Assembly: GCA_018894495.1 (NCBI GenBank)
Contig: JAHIOY010000134.1
Location: 1-9,667, forward strand
From: Patescibacteria group bacterium
GTDB taxonomy: Bacteria > Patescibacteriota > Minisyncoccia > Minisyncoccales > JAHIOY01
Direction: 5' to 3'
Length of the DNA: 9,667 bases
Part shown: positions 5,115 to 9,667 of the stretch, one piece after another
Layout of the letters: the number at the start of each line of letters is the position of its first letter
Position numbering within the stretch: position 1 is the first letter of the stretch
The notes under the pieces: generated by a model
What the model was told of the DNA's origin: nothing
Seen by the model: the letters and a program-made list of their open reading frames with translations, nothing else
Database searches by the model: none
Made by a program: the position numbers and the translations under genes

Positions 5115-6851
5115 CTATCTGAGCCTTACCAATCTGCCAGTTTTATCCCGTTTAAATTTACCAAAATGACGACACTTTTTCAAGGTTGAATAATCAAAAT
5201 AAGAACCATCAACGCAAGTTAGAAAACCATTGAGACCGCAATGACCGCAAAGTCCAAATCCGCATTTCATTATTCTTTCTATTTGGGAAAAAATTTTTTC
5301 TGGCTGGCCATACTTTCTTTCAATCTCCATTGCTTTTTTGAGCATCAATTCTGGGCCGCAATTGAAAAAAATGGTATTTTTGGGTCTATTTTCTCTGAGC
5401 TCTTTTTCTAAAACTTCGGTTACCCGCCCCCTCGCGCCTTCGCTTCCGTCTTCAGTGGCAATAATCAATCTTCCCAATTTTTTGAAGTCATCTTTAAACA
5501 ACAATTCTTTCTTTGTTTTTCCTGCCAAAAATATAGTTGTTCGTCTCAGTTTTTGAGCCAAAAAATAAAGAGGGGCGGCTCCTGTTCCTCCGCAGACCAA
5601 ATAATTTTCTTTATTCTTGAAAATTGGAAATGGTTTCCCATAAGGCCCCCTAATTAAAACTTGATTTTCCTCTTTTAACCAAAAAAGTTTTGAAGTAAAC
5701 TCGCCAACTTTTCTTACGACTAATGTTAGGGGCTTATCTGAGGCAATTGAAAATGGCTTTTCCCTTTTCTCAAAATTTAAAAATACAAATTGACCCGGCT
5801 CGGATTTTAAGGGTTTATCAAAATAAAATATCCTTAAGTCCCTGCTTAATTTTTTTATCTTTTTAATTTTAAAAGTTTGATAATCAATAAATTTCTTTTT
5901 CAAGAGCAACTTTTCGGCTCGGTTTGTCCCTCTCTGTAAGTCCCTTTCCAGTGCTTTAAAATAATCTTTCATCTTTCCGAAATCCATTCCAGCTAAACTT
6001 GAACCTATTCCATAAAAATCTGGCCCTGCCTTTTGATATAACCTTACATCTCTTGCCGTTGCTATTCCTCCCATGGCAATAATTGGGATTTTCTCCTGGG
6101 TGATTTTTTTTATTTCTTTTATACACCAAATCCCTCTTTTCTTTATTTTCGCCCCAGATATTCCTCCTTTGCCAAAAGATAAAACTTTGCTTTTCACTGG
6201 ACCCACGGTATTGATGGCCGTAATTCCATCGGCCCCGGCCTCCATAACTGCTTGAGCAATTCCCCCTATCTCTTTTATTGGTGGTAACTTAACAAATACT
6301 GGCTTTTCAGTGGTTTGTTTGGCAACTTTTGTGAATTCAAAACTAAGTTTTCTGTTTCTCCCAATGATTAATCCATATTTTCCGCCATGGGGACAGGAAA
6401 GATTCAACTCTATCCCATCAAAATAGGGAGAAATTATTTTAATAATTTTTTTTAATTCTTCTTTGCTTGATGGGGCTATTGAAACCAATAAAAATTTCCC
6501 TTTTGGCAGGGGATAAATTTTTTTTAATTCTTCTTTGAAATACCTTGCTCCGGGGTTTGTCAAACCAACCGCATTAACAAAAGAAAGAAGACCAACTTGC
6601 TCTAAAATCGGCTCCGGATTTCCTTCTCTGGGTTTCAAAGTAATGGTCTTGGTAGTTAAAATTCCGACTTCGGGAATTTCTCTGGCTATTCTTAGGACGG
6701 TATCCAAAGAAGTAGCAACTATTCCCGAAGGAATCACAAACCTGCCCTTAATTTTCTTTATTTCGGATTCTTCCTTCTGATTTTTCAGAAGGAAAACTTG
6801 ATTTGGAAAATTCAGAAATAAAAACTTGTCCTTTTTTCCAATTTTTGGCAT
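5115..6851 (-). CDS. pyrD-pyrK: Dihydroorotate dehydrogenase fused to its electron-transfer subunit (PyrD-PyrK)
   Basis: 578 residues from ATG 6851. Residues about 35-305 are a class 1 dihydroorotate dehydrogenase barrel: PSGIVATS near the start, NLSCPH with catalytic-type Cys153, FVKLPP (186-191), AINTVG (212-217), IIAMGGI (257-263) and GIGSS (281-285). Residues about 320-578 are a PyrK-type flavin reductase module: KPFSIAS (365-371), GEFTSKLF (383-390), GPYGKPF (402-408), GGTGAAP (421-427), NCGPELML (497-504) and a 2Fe-2S set C530-x4-C535-x2-C538-x7-C546. In 1B enzymes these are separate proteins in an alpha2beta2 complex passing electrons to NAD; here one chain holds both. It makes orotate in the pathway of nearby pyrE and pyrC. 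The longer start at 6914 would run through the divergent gene and is rejected. Fusion is continuous, with no stop. Confidence 0.92.
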   Translation of the reverse strand: MPKIGKKDKFLFLNFPNQVFLLKNQKEESEIKKIKGRFVIPSGIVATSLDTVLRIAREIPEVGILTTKTITLKPREGNPEPILEQVGLLSFVNAVGLTNPGARYFKEELKKIYPLPKGKFLLVSIAPSSKEELKKIIKIISPYFDGIELNLSCPHGGKYGLIIGRNRKLSFEFTKVAKQTTEKPVFVKLPPIKEIGGIAQAVMEAGADGITAINTVGPVKSKVLSFGKGGISGAKIKKRGIWCIKEIKKITQEKIPIIAMGGIATARDVRLYQKAGPDFYGIGSSLAGMDFGKMKDYFKALERDLQRGTNRAEKLLLKKKFIDYQTFKIKKIKKLSRDLRIFYFDKPLKSEPGQFVFLNFEKREKPFSIASDKPLTLVVRKVGEFTSKLFWLKEENQVLIRGPYGKPFPIFKNKENYLVCGGTGAAPLYFLAQKLRRTTIFLAGKTKKELLFKDDFKKLGRLIIATEDGSEGARGRVTEVLEKELRENRPKNTIFFNCGPELMLKKAMEIERKYGQPEKIFSQIERIMKCGFGLCGHCGLNGFLTCVDGSYFDYSTLKKCRHFGKFKRDKTGRLVRLR

Positions 6852-6863
6852 ATTATATATAAT
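6835..6863 (+). promoter_or_regulatory. Promoter of the EamA transporter gene
   Basis: TTTCCA at 6835-6840, a 17-base spacer, perfect TATAAT at 6858-6863. Start predicted near 6870-6872, so the mRNA would be leaderless at ATG 6872. Confidence 0.5.
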
Positions 6864-6864
6864 A
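6859..6864 (-). promoter_or_regulatory. -10 box of pyrD-pyrK, overlapping the divergent -10
   Basis: TATTAT on the minus strand, 7 bases before ATG 6851, so also leaderless. It shares five bases with the TATAAT of the opposite promoter. No convincing -35 was found. Confidence 0.35.
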
Positions 6865-6871
6865 ACAATAT

Positions 6872-7750
6872 ATGCAAAAAAGTAATATCTCCTGGTACCT
6901 AATTCTAATATCAACCTTTATGGTGTGGGGTACACAACATCCGCCATTAAAAATATTAAGCGGTGAAATAGACCCCTTTTTATTTAATTTTCTTCGCTAT
7001 TCGATTGCTGGATTGGCTCTCGCCCCTTTTATTCTAAAGAATAAAATAAGTGTTGAAAAAAAAGATTTGACGAAAATTCTATTCCTTGGTTTCGTTGGTA
7101 TCTCTCTGTTCGGAGTTCTTAATTTTGTAGGGGTAAAACTATCAACTGCAACAAATAATGCGGTCTTGCTTAACTCCTGGCCATTGCTGGCTGTTTTTAT
7201 AGCGCCCCTTTTGATTGGAGAAAAAATCACTAAAAAAGCTGTGGTCGCAACCTTAATAGGATTTGCAGGCGTTATTCTGGTTACCACTCAAGGTATCGGT
7301 ATTGGCAATTTATTAAAATCGGAATTTTTCGCAGGAAATATATTAATCTTACTTAGCGGTTTATGCCTGGCATTCTATTCTATTTTTAGCAAAAAGTACA
7401 TCAAAAAATACGGAAGTTTGAATACAACCTTTTATGCAATTCTTGCCGCCAGTATTATATTGTTATTTTTATCCATTTTGAGACAGAATCTTTTTTCAAT
7501 AACTCAGATTAGCTTAAATTCACTTCTTTTAGTTTTATGGGTTGCTCTTCCAACAACAGCATTGACTTATGTTGTTTGGTTTAAAAGCATAGATAAAATT
7601 GGTTTAGTCAAAACGAACTCATTTTTCTTTTTAATCCCGATTTCAGGAATATTGACTTCAGCCATTTTCTTGAATGAAAAAATAACTTATTTTACCGTTC
7701 TTGGAACTTTGCTTATTCTGACCGGGATTTATACTCTTCAGAGAAATTAA
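6872..7750 (+). CDS. EamA/DMT family transporter
   Basis: 292 residues, very hydrophobic, with about ten membrane segments in two similar halves (roughly 8-140 and 150-290), the normal EamA layout and length. The first half begins ISWYLILISTFMVWGTQHPPL and contains LSTATNNAVLLNSWPLLAV with the following IGEKIT loop; the second half has the matching FFFLIPISGILTSAIFLNEKIT. Located in the inner membrane; these export or import amino acids, nucleobases or other metabolites, and the substrate is not readable. The only plus-strand gene in the window, divergent from pyrD-pyrK across 20 bases and ending 4 bases from the end of pyrE. Sitting among pyrimidine genes, transport of a pyrimidine-related compound is a guess only. 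Confidence 0.88.
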   Translation: MQKSNISWYLILISTFMVWGTQHPPLKILSGEIDPFLFNFLRYSIAGLALAPFILKNKISVEKKDLTKILFLGFVGISLFGVLNFVGVKLSTATNNAVLLNSWPLLAVFIAPLLIGEKITKKAVVATLIGFAGVILVTTQGIGIGNLLKSEFFAGNILILLSGLCLAFYSIFSKKYIKKYGSLNTTFYAILAASIILLFLSILRQNLFSITQISLNSLLLVLWVALPTTALTYVVWFKSIDKIGLVKTNSFFFLIPISGILTSAIFLNEKITYFTVLGTLLILTGIYTLQRN

Positions 7751-7754
7751 TAAA

Positions 7755-8465
7755 TTATAAGTCCATTGCCTTCTTCACTTTCTCAACTCCGTATTGTTTA
7801 AGATATTCAAGTATTTTTTGTTTTTCAGCCGGGGCGAGCTTTCCTTTCTCCGAAAGATGCTCAATAATTTCACTTACAGAAACAATTGAAAATACAGGAA
7901 TCTTTGTTTTTTGCTCAAACTCTTTGATTGCCGATTTCCCATCCAGCCCAACTTCCTGTCTGTCAACCGCTATTACCAGCGCCGGGAATTTAACATCACT
8001 CACCAGACCCTTTAACAATTCAATGGCTGCGTATTTCGTATCGCCGGTCGTAAAAACATCGTCAATTAAAACAATTCTTGAACCCTTTTCAATTTTATAA
8101 CCCACCAATGCGCTTTTTATTTTTTCTTCTTGTGTCGCCTCGCCATATGTTTTCGCCTCTTTTCTGTCAAATAAATATCCTTTGTTAATTTTATAATCCT
8201 TGCTCAAAGAAATCACGGTTGCAACAGCCAAGGGTATTCCTTTATAGGCCGGGCCAAAAATAACATCAAACTGAGCTCCGCCCAAGACGTCGTTTACTAA
8301 GGAAGCGTAAAAATAACCAAGCCGCTCAATACTCGCTCCATCGTCAAACATACCGGTGTTAATGAAGTAGGGAGACATTCTTCCGCTCTTCAATTTGAAC
8401 TCGCCGAATTTTAAAGCGCCCTTTTCAAGCAAAAAATCAATAAATTGTTTTTTAAAAGTTTTCAT
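7755..8465 (-). CDS. pyrE: Orotate phosphoribosyltransferase
   Basis: 236 residues. GALKFGEFKLKSGRMSPYF (16-34) is the characteristic PyrE N-terminal motif; FGPAYKGIPLA (70-80), FDRKEAKTYGE (99-109) and the PRPP-binding loop IVLIDDVFTTGDT (131-143) complete the type I phosphoribosyltransferase fold. It joins orotate and PRPP to give OMP. It has about 20 more residues than common bacterial PyrE, mainly a Lys/Glu-rich C-terminal helix. The first 14 bases overlap the HicB-like gene, so translation is probably coupled; no ribosome binding site is seen. It ends 4 bases from the convergent transporter gene, leaving no room for separate terminators. Normally followed by OMP decarboxylase, which is not in the window. 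Confidence 0.93.
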   Translation of the reverse strand: MKTFKKQFIDFLLEKGALKFGEFKLKSGRMSPYFINTGMFDDGASIERLGYFYASLVNDVLGGAQFDVIFGPAYKGIPLAVATVISLSKDYKINKGYLFDRKEAKTYGEATQEEKIKSALVGYKIEKGSRIVLIDDVFTTGDTKYAAIELLKGLVSDVKFPALVIAVDRQEVGLDGKSAIKEFEQKTKIPVFSIVSVSEIIEHLSEKGKLAPAEKQKILEYLKQYGVEKVKKAMDL

Positions 8466-8697
8466 TATATTTTATTATTTTTTGATTGTAAACCAATCTC
8501 CTTCTGTCTCCGATTTCATTTGTCCACCAACCATTAAGGAATCGATTAGTTTCTAAAATCAATAAAAGCGCTTCTTTAAGATTTTCCTTTGCTTCTCTTA
8601 GGGTCTTTCCCTGAGTATTAACTCCTGGGATTTCTTCTACCCAACCTAAATACCATTTTCCACTTTTTTTGTATATCGCTGTAAATTGTCTTGCCAT
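8452..8697 (-). CDS. HicB-like antitoxin-family protein, without HicA partner
   Basis: 81 residues. FTAIYKKSGKWYLGWVEEIPGVNTQGKTLREAKENLKEALLLIL fits the HicB/UPF0150 fold: a beta-strand, W-Y at 16-17, the P-G-V turn, and T-x-x-E-A-x-x-N-L-x-E-A helix. In HicAB systems HicB binds and represses the small double-stranded-RNA-binding toxin HicA. No HicA-sized ORF is adjacent, and the C-terminus is short and basic with no obvious DNA-binding helix-turn-helix. It has its own strong promoter and overlaps pyrE by 14 bases. Either a solitary HicB-fold protein put to another use or a relic of a lost pair. Confidence 0.75.
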   Translation of the reverse strand: MARQFTAIYKKSGKWYLGWVEEIPGVNTQGKTLREAKENLKEALLLILETNRFLNGWWTNEIGDRRRLVYNQKIIKYNENF

Positions 8698-8705
8698 ATA
8701 TTTTA

Positions 8706-8733
8706 ATTATATTTTTTCTAAAAATTATGTCAA
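8706..8733 (-). promoter_or_regulatory. Consensus promoter for the HicB-like gene and pyrE
   Basis: Perfect TTGACA at 8728-8733, 16-base spacer, perfect TATAAT at 8706-8711, minus strand. The -35 box overlaps the last codons and stop of pyrC (Leu-Thr-stop). The ATG at 8697 is 8 bases beyond the -10, so the message is predicted to be leaderless. The strongest promoter match in the window. Confidence 0.7.
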
Positions 8734-9567
8734 ATTTATTTTTTGTCCTCCGCTTTCAATTATTTTTTGGGGATTTAAATATATTTTCTCTTTTAATTGC
8801 TGAGGTGTCAAGACGCCGCTTAAAACCAAACCATAGCAAAGAGGAAAAAAACTTCTAAATCCGGCAATTCCGGTTTTCCGCGGCAAGGGGGAATAATCTG
8901 AAACAATAACATCTATCGTTCCGTCAGCCAATCCCTGCCTGATGGCGACTAGGTCCTCTCTTTCAGCCAATGGCGGATTAACTTTTGTATCCAAGTCATC
9001 TTTTGTGTAGGTAAAATAATGAGGGCAGGTCTCGCAAGTTATTTTAACTCCCTCTTTTTTTGCTTTTCTTATTAAATCAACGCTCTCTTTTTTGGTAATG
9101 TGCTGAATATGCAATTTCCCCTTTCTTATTTTTTTAAAAACCTTGATATATCTTTCTATAAATTTTGTTTCCAAATTTGGCTTTTTAATTCCGATTTCAA
9201 AAGGCGGCGAGCAATGGGCTAAGACCAAAACATCTTTTTCTAAGACATTTTTCAGTAAATTCAGGTCTTCCAGATATTCCCCGTCGTCGCTAAAACCGAC
9301 AACCAAGGGCTTAATTTCCTCAACATCAACTAATTCTCTGCCTGCCAAATTTTTAGTTATGGCTGAAACCGGCAGTGCCCGGCAATGTCTTTTTTCTTTT
9401 AATGACTTCTTTATTTTTTCTAAACTATCATTAACCGGGTCGCAATTTGCCATATAAACCACAAGAGCAATTCCGCTTTCCTTGGCGATTTTGGTATGGC
9501 CCGGAATATCCTGCCTCAAATGAGTATGAAGGTCAATAATCGGGTAGTCAAGTTTCATAAAATTCAT
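8725..9567 (-). CDS. pyrC: Dihydroorotase homologue, short form with altered active-site motif
   Basis: 280 residues, against about 420 for class I dihydroorotase: the amidohydrolase barrel starts at once (YPIIDLHTHLRQDIPG, 8-23) and the flanking small beta domain is missing. Retained family signs: metal motif D12-x-H14-x-H16-x-R18, MANCDP (39-44, substrate Asn41), FSDDGE (92-97, bridging-Asp position), AHC with H118, IQHIT with H156, ETCPHY (179-184), KVNPPL (195-200) and DGTIDVIVSD with the catalytic-type D224. Odd: the usual DHAPH is D-Y-S-P-L, and the Arg after NPPL is Ala. Normally it closes carbamoyl-aspartate to dihydroorotate. The start at 9567 overlaps the toxin gene stop as ATGA; ATG 9558 is an alternative. 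Nearby pyrE and pyrD-pyrK support the role. Confidence 0.82.
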   Translation of the reverse strand: MNFMKLDYPIIDLHTHLRQDIPGHTKIAKESGIALVVYMANCDPVNDSLEKIKKSLKEKRHCRALPVSAITKNLAGRELVDVEEIKPLVVGFSDDGEYLEDLNLLKNVLEKDVLVLAHCSPPFEIGIKKPNLETKFIERYIKVFKKIRKGKLHIQHITKKESVDLIRKAKKEGVKITCETCPHYFTYTKDDLDTKVNPPLAEREDLVAIRQGLADGTIDVIVSDYSPLPRKTGIAGFRSFFPLCYGLVLSGVLTPQQLKEKIYLNPQKIIESGGQKINLT

Positions 9568-9667
9568 CTGTAAATTTCGTGAGTACCAATATCTAAAAAT
9601 AAAACTTCCTCGCTGTTGAGGAAAATAAATTTAATCCGATAATGATAATCTATCCAAAAAGCCCAGC
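9564..9667 (-). CDS. RelE/ParE-type toxin, C-terminal end only
   Basis: 33 residues visible before TGA; the gene enters from the right edge. DYHYRIKFIFLNSEEVLFLDIGTHEIYR is the usual last two strands of RelE/YafQ/ParE toxins (Y-R-I/V-x-F, acidic turn, h-x-x-x-x-I-G-T/H-H-x-x-Y/V-Y). Members cut mRNA at the ribosome or poison gyrase; with only the tail the type cannot be told. Its stop overlaps the pyrC start (ATGA), so it seems to be the gene upstream of pyrC in one operon. Its antitoxin would be expected further right. Confidence 0.65.
   Translation of the reverse strand, partial: WAFWIDYHYRIKFIFLNSEEVLFLDIGTHEIYR

Noticed and set aside
6852..6914. Upstream extension of pyrD-pyrK to an ATG at 6914
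   Set aside because: The added 21 residues would overlap the divergent transporter gene and its promoter and do not resemble a PyrD N-terminus.
6997..7287. 96-codon minus-strand ORF inside the transporter
   Set aside because: Antisense shadow; the plus-strand frame encodes a full-length EamA protein.
8452..8697. Complete HicAB toxin-antitoxin pair
   Set aside because: No HicA-type ORF on either side: the neighbours are pyrE and pyrC.
9143..9457. 104-codon plus-strand ORF
   Set aside because: Antisense shadow of the dihydroorotase gene, Ser/Phe-rich without family features.

Overview
The window looks like a piece of a Candidate Phyla Radiation (Patescibacteria) genome, most likely Parcubacteria-like. 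This is an inference from very A+T-rich DNA, small tightly packed genes, overlapping ATGA stop/start junctions, promoters whose -10 box sits only 6-8 bases before the ATG (leaderless messages), and several families typical of that group (DUF2341 surface protein, DUF5678, DUF5679, retropepsin-like proteins). TGA is used as a stop, so the recoded TGA=Gly code of some CPR lineages is not in use. Nearly everything is on the minus strand; only one transporter gene is on the plus strand.

Layout in the minus-strand direction of transcription (right to left). The right end carries the tail of a RelE/ParE-type toxin (9564-9667) joined by ATGA to a short dihydroorotase homologue, pyrC (8725-9567). A strong promoter inside the end of pyrC drives a solitary HicB-like gene (8452-8697) that overlaps pyrE, orotate phosphoribosyltransferase (7755-8465). 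A plus-strand EamA-type transporter (6872-7750) runs head-on into pyrE and is divergent from a fused PyrD-PyrK dihydroorotate dehydrogenase (5115-6851); the two divergent genes share a 20-base promoter gap. Together pyrC, pyrD-pyrK and pyrE cover the dihydroorotate to orotate to OMP part of pyrimidine synthesis, with toxin/antitoxin-type genes interleaved.

Next come a DUF5679 zinc-ribbon protein (4855-5016), a ComEC-type metallo-beta-lactamase-fold protein (3948-4850), a degenerate A+T-rich repeat block (3847-3945), and an adenylate-kinase-like protein with extra N- and C-terminal segments (2740-3840). Downstream is a candidate 6S-like structured RNA (about 2476-2615).

The left part is the most unusual. 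A roughly 95-base element occurs twice (1183-1276 and 2301-2397). Each copy has an identical 19-base GA tract flanked by the same bases, exactly 11 bases to a shared CGCCGAGTTTT block, then 25-27 bases to a terminator hairpin with an 8-base loop starting TTTTT. Between the copies lie a broken DUF5678-like gene carrying a T10G9 homopolymer and a compact operon of a small charged protein, a DUF5678 protein and a retropepsin-like protein. The operon ends in a 44-codon ORF that contains the first copy. The left edge holds the start of a large secreted or anchored DUF2341/LamG-like surface protein (1-1142), which runs out of the window.
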